Shown one piece after another: positions 38,680-47,246 of a stretch of 64,000 nucleotides of DNA (positions are counted from its first letter, which is position 1; every line of letters starts with the position of its first letter). The notes beneath the pieces are model-generated. The model did not search any database, was not told the origin of the DNA, and worked only from the letters and a program-made list of their open reading frames with translations. The translations under genes were made by a program, and so were the position numbers. Where the stretch lies: contig JBAOIG010000002.1 of NCBI GenBank assembly GCA_037045155.1, positions 1 through 64,000 on the forward strand, in the 5' to 3' direction. The stretch is from Thermomicrobiales bacterium (lineage in GTDB: Bacteria > Chloroflexota > Chloroflexia > Thermomicrobiales > CFX8).

Positions 38680-39975
38680 ATGACGGTGACGAACATCGAG
38701 GCGGCCAGGGAGCGGCTCTTCGCCGAGATCGACCGGCGAGAGGGTGAGCTGATCGAGCTGATTCAGCAGCTGGTGCGCTGCAAATCCACGCTCGGCAACG
38801 AGGCGGAGCCACAGCAGATCATCGCCGACTATATCCGCGAGAGCGGCGTCGAGCCAGATGTCTGGGATCTGAACGACGCGGTTCTGGCGCTGCCGGGGGC
38901 CGGGAACAGCGGCGTCCCGTTCGCCGGCCGGCCAAACGTCGCCGCCGTCTATCCGGGCGTTGGCAACGGCCGCTCGCTGATCCTCAATGGCCACATCGAT
39001 GTCGTCAGCTCCGAGCCGGACACGAACTGGACCCGCGACCCGTGGGCGGCATCGATCGAGGGCAGACGGATGTACGGCCGTGGCGCCTACGACATGAAGT
39101 GCGGCACGGCGCTCAACGTCTTTCTTGCCCGCCTGATCCGCGACATCGACATTCAGCTCGGTGGCGACCTCATCGTCGAGAGCATCATCGAGGAGGAGTG
39201 CACCGGTAACGGAGCGCTGGCCGCCTGCTTCCGCGACGGCGCGGATTCGGCGCGCTACCGCGCCGACGCGGCAATCATCAGCGAGCCAACCGATGGACGC
39301 TACATCGCCGCGCATGTCGGCGTCATCTGGTTCCGCGTCAACGTCCTCGGCGAGAGCGCTCACGCGGCGGTCGCCTGGAAAGGTGTCAACGCGATCTATC
39401 GGATGATGCCGATCATCGAGGAGCTGCGCGCGCTCGACGCCGAGATGAACACCGAAAGCCACCCCGATTATGCCGGCATCGAGCACCCGATCAACCTGAA
39501 CGTCGGCGTTATCCGCGGTGGAGACTGGCCGTCGAGCGTGGCCGGCGAATGCGCAATCGAGTGCCGCCTGTCGATGTTTCCCGGCGTGACGGTCGAGGAA
39601 ACACGCTCGCGCGTGGTCGCTGCCATCGACCGAGCCATCGAGCGCGATGGCTGGCTCAGCCAGCACCCGCCGACGATCGAGTGGTACGGCTTCCAGAGCC
39701 CCGGCTCGATCATCGCGCCCGAGGAGGAGATCGTCCAGACCCTCGCTCGCCATCATCTCGCGCTGCGCGGCGACGCGCTCTTGCCAATCAACATGACCGG
39801 AACGACAGATATGCGCAACTTCAACGTCTACTCCGGCATCCCCGCGTTCTGCTACGGGCCAAGTGGTTTCGGCGCGCACGCGGCCGACGAGTGGCTCGAC
39901 CTCGACTCGCTTATTCCGACGGCGCGGGTCATCGGCGCGACGATCCTTGACTGGTGCGGAGTGACCCGCGCTTGA
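38680..39975 (+). CDS. M20 family zinc deacetylase/peptidase (ArgE/DapE type)
   Basis: A 431-residue amidohydrolase acting on N-acylated amino acids or small peptides. The ATG at 38680 has a very strong ribosome-binding site (AGGAGGAACGAAGGAG). Metal-site motifs are in place: SLILNGHIDVVSSEPDTNWT (H and the D after it), YGRGAYDMKCGTALNVFLAR (bridging D), VESIIEEECTGNGALAACFR (EE, catalytic base and ligand), and EPTDGRYIAAHVGVIWFRVN. The dimerisation domain starts with GESAHAAVAWKGVNAIYRMM. The C-terminal FGAHAADEWLDLDSLIPTAR carries the last His ligand. Near relatives include ArgE, DapE and formyl-aminopyrimidine deformylases; the exact substrate is unknown. Confidence 0.9.
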   Translation: MTVTNIEAARERLFAEIDRREGELIELIQQLVRCKSTLGNEAEPQQIIADYIRESGVEPDVWDLNDAVLALPGAGNSGVPFAGRPNVAAVYPGVGNGRSLILNGHIDVVSSEPDTNWTRDPWAASIEGRRMYGRGAYDMKCGTALNVFLARLIRDIDIQLGGDLIVESIIEEECTGNGALAACFRDGADSARYRADAAIISEPTDGRYIAAHVGVIWFRVNVLGESAHAAVAWKGVNAIYRMMPIIEELRALDAEMNTESHPDYAGIEHPINLNVGVIRGGDWPSSVAGECAIECRLSMFPGVTVEETRSRVVAAIDRAIERDGWLSQHPPTIEWYGFQSPGSIIAPEEEIVQTLARHHLALRGDALLPINMTGTTDMRNFNVYSGIPAFCYGPSGFGAHAADEWLDLDSLIPTARVIGATILDWCGVTRA

Positions 39976-40072
39976 CAGCCGAGCCGGCCCCTTCCGATAA
40001 TCTCCCCGTCGGCCGCCCACGGGCGGTCGACGCACGTGCGGCGGTTGCCGCTAGCCTGATCTGGATATCCTC

Positions 40073-40813
40073 ATGACTGTGATGCTCCATCTCGACGACT
40101 CCTACCTGCGTTCGTTCGACGCGACCGTCACCGCGATCAGCGGCGATGGGATCGTGCTCGACAGGACGGCGTTCTATCCAACCGGCGGCGGCCAGCCGCA
40201 CGATACCGGCAGGCTCGCAGCTGGCGGCGAGGAGTGGCGCGTCATCGACGTCATCAAGCGCGACGGCGATGTCATCCACACCCTGGAGCCCGGCGTCGCG
40301 CCGACGGCCGTCGGGGAGACCGTCCATGGCGAGATCGACTGGGAGCGACGCTACCGATTGATGCGCACCCACACCGCCCTCCACGTCCTCTGCGGCGTCG
40401 TCTTCCGCGAGTTCGGCGCGCTCGTCACTGGCGGTAACATGGGACTCGACAAGGCGCGTATGGACTTCGAGCTGGAGGATCTCTCGGCCGAACGCGTCAG
40501 CCGCATCGAGCGCCTCGCCAACGACGTGATTCATGACGGGCGCGCCGTGTCCTGGCGGACGCTGCCCCGAGACGAGGCGTTCCGGATCCCCGACCTCATC
40601 CGGACGAAGATCAACCTTCTTCCGGCGTCGATCTCCCAGGTGCGAGTTGTCGAGATCGAGGGTCTGGATCTTCAAGCAGATGGCGGCGCCCACGTCCACA
40701 ATACCAGCGAGGTTGGTGGCATTCGGGTGATCGGCACGCGGTCGAAGGGCCGCATCAACAAGCGGCTCGAGATCGAGCTCATCGACGAAGTGAATGGGGT
40801 GGGGGAACGATGA
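40073..40813 (+). CDS. alanyl-tRNA editing protein (AlaX-M type)
   Basis: A 246-residue free-standing editing domain that removes wrongly attached amino acid (usually Ser) from tRNA-Ala. It starts MTVMLHLDDSYLRSFDATVT and has TAFYPTGGGQPHDTGRLAAG, the standard AlaX/AlaRS opening. The zinc site has HTALH (H100, H104) and H207 in QADGGAHVHNTSEVGGIRVI, but the position of the usual Cys is D203 (DGGAH instead of CGGTH). The C-terminal KGRINKRLEIELID is typical of the medium-length class. Its stop overlaps the aminotransferase start as ATGA (40810-40813), so it is translated in the same operon. Confidence 0.92.
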   Translation: MTVMLHLDDSYLRSFDATVTAISGDGIVLDRTAFYPTGGGQPHDTGRLAAGGEEWRVIDVIKRDGDVIHTLEPGVAPTAVGETVHGEIDWERRYRLMRTHTALHVLCGVVFREFGALVTGGNMGLDKARMDFELEDLSAERVSRIERLANDVIHDGRAVSWRTLPRDEAFRIPDLIRTKINLLPASISQVRVVEIEGLDLQADGGAHVHNTSEVGGIRVIGTRSKGRINKRLEIELIDEVNGVGER

Positions 40814-42003
40814 ACTGGGATCGGCTCGTTGCGCAGCGGGCGCCTGAAATCCACGGCTGGCTCAAGGCAACGCTGCCAGCACTCGAACAGATGTGGGCAG
40901 CCAAGGGGTTGATCTATCTGTCGAATGGCGCGCCCGCAATCGAGCAAATCCCGATCGCCCGTCTTCGTCAGGCGCACGCGGACGCCTGGGAGGAGCCGGA
41001 AGAGGCGCTTTCCTATGGCGATGGAGGCGGCTACCCACCGCTGCGCCAGGAGATCGCCCGCCGGATGGCCGGCCGCGGCGTCTCGGTAGCCACGGACCAG
41101 ATCCTCGTTACCAACGGATCGCAGCAAGGCCTCGATCTTGTCGGGCGCGCGCTGCTCGATCCCGGGGACATCGTCATCGTCGAGGGACCCAGCTACTTCG
41201 GCGCAATGCAGGCCTTCGATGCGTACGAGATCGGCTATCGGGTCGCGCCGGCCGACGAGCATGGGCTAATCCCCGAGGCGCTCGAGCCGCTGCTCTACGA
41301 AGAACCGCGGCCGAAGATCCTCTACACCATCCCGACGTTCCAGAACCCGACTGGCACAACGATTCCCGACGGCCGGCGGCGAGCAATCCTGGCAATGACC
41401 CGCGCAGCCAACGTGGCGGTCGTCGAGGATGATCCGTATGGAGATATCTACTTCACGCCCGATCCAGTTCGACCACTGCGGTCGCTCGATCCAGACGTGA
41501 TCTACCTGGGCACATTCTCGAAGACACTCGCCCCAGCGCTTCGAATGGGCTGGATGATCGCGCCAGAGGCCGTGTTGCGGCTCGCGTTCTGGTCGAAGGA
41601 GGGGATCGACATGATGTCCGATCGCTTCGTCCAGCGCGCGGTGGTGCGGACCGTCGAGAACGGCTGGCTCGACCACTACCTCGACGGGGCTCGCGCCTTC
41701 TATCGCGAGCGACGCGACGCGCTACTGGCCGCGCTCGAGCGCGAGATGCCCGATGGCGTAACGTGGACGCAGCCCGAGGGTGGGTTCTTCCTCTGGGTCA
41801 GCCTTCCAGAGGGATATAGCTCCGACGATCTGTTGGTGCTGGCCGTCGAGGAAGGGGTCGGCTTTCTGCCGGGCTCCTGCTTTTTCCCCGAGCCCGCCCC
41901 ACATCGAGGATTCCGGCTATCGTACCCGAGCCCCGACTCCGAGACGATTGCCGAGGGGGTTCGACGACTCGGGGTCGCAACCCGCCGTCTTCTCGGAGCA
42001 TAG
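40810..42003 (+). CDS. PLP-dependent aminotransferase, class I fold (MocR/ARO8-type without regulator domain)
   Basis: A 397-residue aminotransferase. Landmarks: NGAPAIEQIPIARLRQAHAD near the start, GDGGGYPPLRQEIARRMAGR, the substrate/PLP loop TNGSQQGLDLVGRALLDPGD, YTIPTFQNPTGTTIPDGRRR, EDDPYGDIYF, the PLP-lysine motif LGTFSKTLAPALRMGWMIAP and the C-terminal PEGGFFLWVSLP with a substrate-carboxylate Arg in HRGFRLSYPSPDS. This set matches the alpha-aminoadipate/branched-chain-type aminotransferases. It is coupled to AlaX by ATGA. A paralogue with the same signatures lies at 45017-46231, on the other side of the PAS-GGDEF-EAL gene. Substrate not determined. Confidence 0.9.
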   Translation: MNWDRLVAQRAPEIHGWLKATLPALEQMWAAKGLIYLSNGAPAIEQIPIARLRQAHADAWEEPEEALSYGDGGGYPPLRQEIARRMAGRGVSVATDQILVTNGSQQGLDLVGRALLDPGDIVIVEGPSYFGAMQAFDAYEIGYRVAPADEHGLIPEALEPLLYEEPRPKILYTIPTFQNPTGTTIPDGRRRAILAMTRAANVAVVEDDPYGDIYFTPDPVRPLRSLDPDVIYLGTFSKTLAPALRMGWMIAPEAVLRLAFWSKEGIDMMSDRFVQRAVVRTVENGWLDHYLDGARAFYRERRDALLAALEREMPDGVTWTQPEGGFFLWVSLPEGYSSDDLLVLAVEEGVGFLPGSCFFPEPAPHRGFRLSYPSPDSETIAEGVRRLGVATRRLLGA

Positions 42004-42138
42004 CGACCCCCGCCACGGCCGCGGTGATCGGACGAAACGATGAAACGGGCCGGCCGCGCCGGGTCGCGTTGCCTCGCGATCCCGATTTCGGCGGCTGCCA
42101 AAGCGCACGATCGCTTTCGCGCACTCCATGTCTCAGCG

Positions 42139-42144
42139 TATACT
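42139..42144 (+). promoter_or_regulatory. candidate -10 element before the GGDEF-EAL gene
   Basis: TATACT lies 64 bases before the start codon in a 204-base gap that holds no other gene. A plausible -35 (TTTCGC) is about 17 bases upstream but is weak, so this is only a likely promoter. Confidence 0.35.
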
Positions 42145-42207
42145 CGAGATATGTTCTCAAGGCGCAAGTGATCGCGCGGTTGCCGCGCCGACCTCGGGGG
42201 TGGTCAC

Positions 42208-44724
42208 ATGACGACCAATCGCGATCGGAGTCCGCGGGCAGGCATCCGGCGCTGGAATCCAGACAGGTCGTATTCGACTACCCCGGACGCCGAACAATCG
42301 GGACTCGATGGAGAGTTTGCCTACCTGCCGGTAGTTGCCTATCAGGCTCAAGGGCAGTATCTCGATCCGGCGATCCGGCTTGTCTCCGTCACACGCACTA
42401 TTCACAATCTCGTCGGGTACACGCCTGCTGAGTGGATCGATGACGGACTCTGGGAACGTGCGATCCATCCCGACGATCACGACCGTGTCATCGCCGCCTG
42501 GGCTGCCCGAAATCCACAAGAGCCCGGCGAGTCAATCGAGTATCGCCTCATCGCCCGCGACGGCGCGGTTGTCTGGGTTCGCGACGAGGTCATTCCCGAG
42601 GTTCGTGATGACCGCAACCTCACCCTGTCGGGCATATTGCTCGATATCACAAAGCAGAAGGCGCTTGAGATCGCTCTCCAGTCGAACGAGTCACGCTTTT
42701 TTGCCGCATTCGAGGACGCCGGTATCCCGTTGGCGATCTCCGGTCTGGATGGTCGCCTCCAGCGGGTCAATCACCCATACTGCGAGCTGTTCGGCTATGA
42801 CGCTGACGAGCTCGTCGGCATGGACACCCGTGTACTCCTCGTCCCCCAGCATCACAAGAATTCACAAACGATTCAGCAGGATCTGATTGCCGGGCGCATC
42901 CGGTCGGCTCAGAACGAGCGCCAGCTGCGGCGCAAGGACGGGTCGTCCATCTGGGCAGTCATCACCGTTTCGCTCCTGCGTGATGCGGAAGGGCAGCCAA
43001 CCCATCTGCTGGCTCAGCTGCAGGATCTGAGCGAACAGCGGCGAACCGACGCCGCGCTGCAAGAGGCGAACGAACGGTATCGGACGCTGGTCGATCATCT
43101 GCCAGATATCATCACCCGGATCGATCGCGATTTCCGGCACCTCTATATCAACCCCGCGGCCGAGGCGGTGATCGGCATCCCGCCAGCACGCTGGATCGGA
43201 CGGACGATGCGCGAGATGGATCTCATCGATCCGCTCTGCGACACCGTCGAGCGGCTCGTCGCCCAGGTCATCGCCACCGGCGCCGAGGCGACCGACGATT
43301 TCCGCTACATCAGCGCCGATATGACACGCGACTTCGAGATTCAGATGATCCCAGAGACGAGCGGAGACGGGACGGTCGACACTGTGCTCGCGATCGGCCG
43401 CGAGGTGACCGCTCGTGTCCACGTTCGGGAGCAGCTGGAATTCGAGGCGACCCACGATGTGCTGACCGGGCTGCTCAACCGGCGCGGATTTCTGGACCGC
43501 CTCGGGTTGGCCATTGCCGAAGATGTCAGCCACACACGATCCCTCGCGGTGCTGTTCATCGATCTTGATGACTTCAAGGAAGTGAACGACAGCCACGGTC
43601 ATGCGGCCGGCGACCAGGTGCTGATCGATGTCGGGCAGCGCCTCTCCTCGCTGATTGATACCGCGGGAGCGGTCGCGCGTCTGGGCGGAGATGAGTTCGC
43701 CATGATGATTGGCACGCCCGACGCCGAAGCGGTCGCAATAACGGCTGCTCGCAACATCCTTGAAACGCTCCGCTATCCATTCATCATGAATCGGACCGCC
43801 ATCGAGCTCAGCGCCAGCATCGGGATTGCCGTGCGTTCGACAGTGCTCGATCGGCCTGTCGACTTGCTGCGCTGGGCCGACATTGCGATGTATCAGGCGA
43901 AGTCGATCGGCAAGCACTGCTTCGTCCAGTTCGAATCGGCGCGCTACCCCGAGGATGCGGCGCGGCCCGAATGGGAGCGAGCGCTTCGTCAGGCAATCGC
44001 AACGGACGAGCTGACGCTCGACTACCAGCCGATCGTCGATCTCACGACCGGAGAGATCGTCGCGCACGAGGCACTCGCGCGATGGCGTCACCCGAGGTTC
44101 GGGCTGGTGCCGCCGGAAGCATTCATCCCATTCGCGGATGAGATCGGTCTCGCGGGCGCGGTCACGGGCTGGGTGCTCCGGAGAGCCTGCGCCGACGCCC
44201 TCGGATGGCCGACGCAGGGCGCAGGGAATCCGCCGACCGTTGTCGTGAACCTGTCTTCCCGCCAGCTCGCGGACCCCGACACGAGCGACACACTGGCCCA
44301 GATACTGGAAACGACGGGGCTCGCGCCATCGCGGCTGGTTCTCGATATCCCGGAACAGGCTCTGATGCATCACGCGACAGCCATCCGCGACCGTATTCAT
44401 CAACTGGCCGAGCTCGGTGTTCGCATCGCGATCGACAACTTCGGCCGTGGTTACACGTCGCTCAGCTGCCTGCGCAGCTGTGGGATCGACGCAATCAAGA
44501 TCGATCGATCGTTCATCAGCAGCCTGCCCGACGATCCGGACAGCGCCACGATCGTACGGGCCATCATCGGGCTAGCGCAACCATTCGGGGTTCGGACAAT
44601 TGCGGTCGGCGTCGAGACTGAGGCGCAGGCGCGCTGGCTCCGCGAGCTCGGCTGCGATCAGGCACAGGGCTTTGCGTTCGGAGAGCCAGCCCGGTTCCGC
44701 GATATCAGCCGACCGAGGCCATAG
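42208..44724 (+). CDS. PAS-PAS-PAS-GGDEF-EAL cyclic-di-GMP signalling protein
   Basis: An 838-residue soluble sensor. N-terminal part (about 30-400) holds three PAS domains with PAC tails: RLVSVTRTIHNLVGYTPAEW, FAAFEDAGIPLAISGLDGRL and LVDHLPDIITRIDRDFRHLY. The GGDEF domain (about 430-570) is intact at VARLGGDEFAMMIG but has no RxxD inhibition site. The EAL domain (about 590-830) has HEALARWRHPRFG and NLSSRQL, but two usually invariant metal-site positions are changed: DNFGRG where active enzymes have DDFGTG, and TIAVGVETEAQ where they have AEGVET. It may make c-di-GMP but break it down poorly. No membrane segment, so it senses a cytoplasmic signal. It ends 66 bases inside the beta-lactamase remnant. 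Confidence 0.9.
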   Translation: MTTNRDRSPRAGIRRWNPDRSYSTTPDAEQSGLDGEFAYLPVVAYQAQGQYLDPAIRLVSVTRTIHNLVGYTPAEWIDDGLWERAIHPDDHDRVIAAWAARNPQEPGESIEYRLIARDGAVVWVRDEVIPEVRDDRNLTLSGILLDITKQKALEIALQSNESRFFAAFEDAGIPLAISGLDGRLQRVNHPYCELFGYDADELVGMDTRVLLVPQHHKNSQTIQQDLIAGRIRSAQNERQLRRKDGSSIWAVITVSLLRDAEGQPTHLLAQLQDLSEQRRTDAALQEANERYRTLVDHLPDIITRIDRDFRHLYINPAAEAVIGIPPARWIGRTMREMDLIDPLCDTVERLVAQVIATGAEATDDFRYISADMTRDFEIQMIPETSGDGTVDTVLAIGREVTARVHVREQLEFEATHDVLTGLLNRRGFLDRLGLAIAEDVSHTRSLAVLFIDLDDFKEVNDSHGHAAGDQVLIDVGQRLSSLIDTAGAVARLGGDEFAMMIGTPDAEAVAITAARNILETLRYPFIMNRTAIELSASIGIAVRSTVLDRPVDLLRWADIAMYQAKSIGKHCFVQFESARYPEDAARPEWERALRQAIATDELTLDYQPIVDLTTGEIVAHEALARWRHPRFGLVPPEAFIPFADEIGLAGAVTGWVLRRACADALGWPTQGAGNPPTVVVNLSSRQLADPDTSDTLAQILETTGLAPSRLVLDIPEQALMHHATAIRDRIHQLAELGVRIAIDNFGRGYTSLSCLRSCGIDAIKIDRSFISSLPDDPDSATIVRAIIGLAQPFGVRTIAVGVETEAQARWLRELGCDQAQGFAFGEPARFRDISRPRP

Positions 44725-45014
44725 GCAGGCTCGGCGAACAATGGGTGCGACACGCCAACCGAGAGCGCGACAGCGCCATGCTCGACGAGCCGCAAGATCC
44801 TCGCGGCGATGAGGGTCCTGGTGACGCTGTAGACCGGGAAGCGGGCGTGTGCGTCCAGCGGCATCGTCCCGGCCAGGTCAGCCGTTCCGATCCCTGCTTC
44901 GAGGATCGGCCGGCCGTCGCGCCAGACAGCGACGGCCGCGCCGGACGCGCCGCTCTGGGCGACGAGCGTCGACGCAGCCGCCAGCAGGCGATCGACGCCT
45001 GCTTGTTCCGGCAT
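44658..45014 (-). pseudogene. remnant of a serine beta-lactamase/esterase family protein
   Basis: 118 residues matching only the first third of the class C beta-lactamase/D-aminopeptidase family: ASGAAVAVWRDGRPILEAGI, then GTADLAGTMPLDAHARFPVY and SVTRTLIAARILRLVEHGAV. The nucleophile motif SxxK reads SVTR, with Lys changed to Arg. After HGAV the family text ends, and the frame runs into the end of the convergent GGDEF-EAL gene and stops. The YxN and third active-site motifs are absent. It lies just 2 bases upstream of (before) the aminotransferase end on the same strand. A decayed, truncated gene is the best explanation. Confidence 0.65.
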
Positions 45015-45016
45015 CC

Positions 45017-46231
45017 TTAGTCTGCGGGCGCGGCAGACGGCATCGCTGCCTTGACGACCCCGGCCAGCCGCGCGATACCCTCGTCGATCTGGTCCATCGT
45101 CACCGCGCTGAAGGAGAGGCGCAGCGAACGACGGCCACTGCCGTCGGAATAGAACGCCGGCCCGGGGATATAGTCCACCAGATGCTCGCGGGCGGCGGGC
45201 TGCATCTCGATGGAATCAACGCCTTCCGGGAGTGTCAACCAGAGGAAGAAGCCACCATTCGGCTTCGTCCAGTTGACGCCCTCCGGCATCTCGCGATCGA
45301 GCGCGGCGAGCATGTGTGCGCACTTGCCCTTATAGATCTGCTGGAGATTCGCGATGTGCTCCGCGTGGCGCCCCGTCGTCACATACCATTCGGCCAGCGC
45401 GGCAGTGTAGGTGTTGCGCAGAGTGTCGGACCGGCCACGCCCGAGGACGGCGATGATATCTGCGGGGCCGGCGCACCAGCCAAGCCGCAGGCCGGCGGCA
45501 ATTGTCTTCGACAACGTGCCAAACAGCAGCACCGAGCCGGGATTTGCAAGACCGAACATGGTCGGCTTCTTCTCGCCTTCGAAGCGCAGGTCGATGTAGG
45601 CGTCGTCCTCGAGGATCAGCAGCCCACGCTCGTCGGCAATCTTTGCCAGCTTGTGGCGGCGTTCGACGGAGAGCTCGACGCCGGCCGGGTTCTGAAAGGT
45701 CGGGATCGTATAGAGGAACTTTGCCTGCTTGCCTTCGGCAGCCAGCTTGTCCAGCGCAGCCTCGACCTTTGCCGGGTCAACACCATCGTCATCGACCTCG
45801 ACGCCGATCACCTCGGCGCCCGCCAACCGGAACATGCCGGTCGCGCCCATCCAGGCCGGAGCGTCGGCCAGCACGATATCGCCCGGATCGACCAGCATAT
45901 CGACGACCAGGCTCAGCCCGCTCGACGCGCCGGACGTGAGCAGGATCTGGTCGGGGGTAACGTTCAGCTCATAGTCGCGGTGGAGCTTCTCGGCCAGCGC
46001 GGCGGCGAGGCCGTCTGGCCCGACCGGATCGGCGTAGACGAGGGAATCCCGGCGGTTGTTTTCGGCGAGGAATTCGGCGGCCTCAACCATCTCATCGAGC
46101 GGCAGGGAATCGAGGTCGGGGTTGCCGAACGAGAACGAGATCATATCCTTGGGCGAGGTTCGCGACGGCCGGCTCGTCTTCGCCGCGATCTTGCCGCGCC
46201 GCGACCAGCGATCATTCCAGCGTTCATCCAC
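45017..46231 (-). CDS. PLP-dependent aminotransferase, class I fold
   Basis: About 404 residues. I prefer the GTG at 46231 (VDERWNDRWSRRGKIAAKTS), preceded by GAGGAAGG; the longer frame to 46366 crosses a transcription terminator. Signatures: MISFSFGNPDLDSLPLDEMV, LTSGASSGLSLVVDMLVDPG, YTIPTFQNPAGVELSVERRH, EDDAYIDLRF, FGTLSKTIAAGLRLGWCAGP (PLP Lys) and KPNGGFFLWLTLPEG with RRSLRLSFSAV near the end. Paralogue of the enzyme at 40810-42003. The upstream XRE regulator on the same strand may control it. Substrate unknown. Confidence 0.9.
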   Translation of the reverse strand: MDERWNDRWSRRGKIAAKTSRPSRTSPKDMISFSFGNPDLDSLPLDEMVEAAEFLAENNRRDSLVYADPVGPDGLAAALAEKLHRDYELNVTPDQILLTSGASSGLSLVVDMLVDPGDIVLADAPAWMGATGMFRLAGAEVIGVEVDDDGVDPAKVEAALDKLAAEGKQAKFLYTIPTFQNPAGVELSVERRHKLAKIADERGLLILEDDAYIDLRFEGEKKPTMFGLANPGSVLLFGTLSKTIAAGLRLGWCAGPADIIAVLGRGRSDTLRNTYTAALAEWYVTTGRHAEHIANLQQIYKGKCAHMLAALDREMPEGVNWTKPNGGFFLWLTLPEGVDSIEMQPAAREHLVDYIPGPAFYSDGSGRRSLRLSFSAVTMDQIDEGIARLAGVVKAAMPSAAPAD

Positions 46232-46324
46232 CCAGACAGCATCCTTCCTCAGGTGATCGGCGTCAACATGAGCGAGCGCCGCAACTTCGATAATCCAGAG
46301 CCTATTCAGCGAGTATATCCGAGG

Positions 46325-46373
46325 ATGACAGACAGAAACGGCCCGCGGAACCCACGCTGGTCCCACGGGCCGT
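46325..46373 (-). terminator. rho-independent terminator downstream of the XRE regulator
   Basis: On the minus strand ACGGCCCGTGGGA pairs with TTCCGCGGGCCGT (13 bp including two G-U pairs, 46338-46373) around a 10-base loop, followed at once by TTTCTGTCTGT. It begins 31 bases past the regulator stop and lies 94 bases before the aminotransferase start, so it could also serve as an attenuator for that gene. Confidence 0.75.
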
Positions 46374-46403
46374 TGACCCCCGACGATCGTTTGAACCGAT
46401 CGA

Positions 46404-46832
46404 TCAGGTAGTGCTGTTCGTCGCAGCGGCAGCCGATCGGCCCGTTATCCGTGACCGGCGGCGAGTCGTTGCCCCGAGATCGCGAAACAGCGCGAAGAGT
46501 GCCTGGCGCAGCTCGATCGAAGTCGAAAGTAGCTCGATCTGCAGATCTTCGGGGAAGCCACGCGCGTCAAGCATGTCCTGGAACTCGGCGTCGAGCGTCG
46601 TCACCTCGGCTTCGAGGCGAACAAAGTCATCGACATCCGCGCCCAGAACGTGGGCGATGTCAGAAAGTACCTGGAAGCTCGGCAACGTTTGCCCTCGCTC
46701 GAGCCGGCTCAGATGCGATGCCGAAATCCCTGCCTGTGATGCCAGCCCATCGAGCGTCAGCCCCTTCATCCGGCGCATTCGTCGGATCGCGGGACCGATC
46801 CTCTGACGCTGGACTCCTGGTCGTTGCGCCAT
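46404..46832 (-). CDS. XRE family transcriptional regulator
   Basis: A 142-residue DNA-binding protein from the ATG at 46832 (MAQRPGVQRQRIGPAIRRMR), which has AGAGGAAC just upstream; the longer frame to 46883 adds 17 residues without a ribosome-binding site. The helix-turn-helix is clear: KGLTLDGLASQAGISASHLS followed by RLERGQTLPSFQVLSDIAHV. The C-terminal part (LQIELLSTSIELRQALFALF) is a helical oligomerisation tail without a cupin domain. It may regulate itself, the aminotransferase downstream, or the divergent membrane gene. Confidence 0.85.
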   Translation of the reverse strand: MAQRPGVQRQRIGPAIRRMRRMKGLTLDGLASQAGISASHLSRLERGQTLPSFQVLSDIAHVLGADVDDFVRLEAEVTTLDAEFQDMLDARGFPEDLQIELLSTSIELRQALFALFRDLGATTRRRSRITGRSAAAATNSTT

Positions 46833-47246
46833 GTTCGTTCCTCTTTCCCACCAACAGACGACACATCCTGTTGCGCGGCGCAATCATCGCGCCGTAGCCC
46901 CCGTGCAGCGGCCGGGGCGTCCTCATCGAGTCTGCCGGGACATCCAGACGTTGCGCCGTTGCCTCGCCATATCCCGGCTAACGGTCCGAAGACACTCTTG
47001 TTATACCCCGTGGGGACAAAGTTTGGAAGCCCCAACACGCACAAGATCCCGGTCGGAGTGTGACGATTTCATCATAACGTCATTCTCCCGGTTGGTCGTT
47101 CTTTTCGTGGATGGCATCGCGCGGTGTCCGTAGAGAGAACTCATGCAGTAAGCGTCGACATGCAGAAAGCGATACGTGACGGACGACGCGGCACGCGGGC
47201 TGCGCAGCAGCTGATCGACGATCGAAAGAGAGAGTACACTTTGAAC
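46833..47246. other. intergenic region between divergent genes
   Basis: 414 bases with no convincing gene; frames here are shadows. It is relatively AT-rich in its right half, with TTATACC near 47001-47007 and CATAACG near 47074, so promoters for one or both flanking genes are probable, but I cannot assign them to a strand with confidence. Confidence 0.4.

Noticed and set aside
46325..46373. T-box riboswitch for the aminotransferase (GTGGGTTCCGCGGG resembles the T-box core)
   Set aside because: The core does not match well, no specifier stem was found, and the whole element is explained by a 13-bp terminator hairpin.
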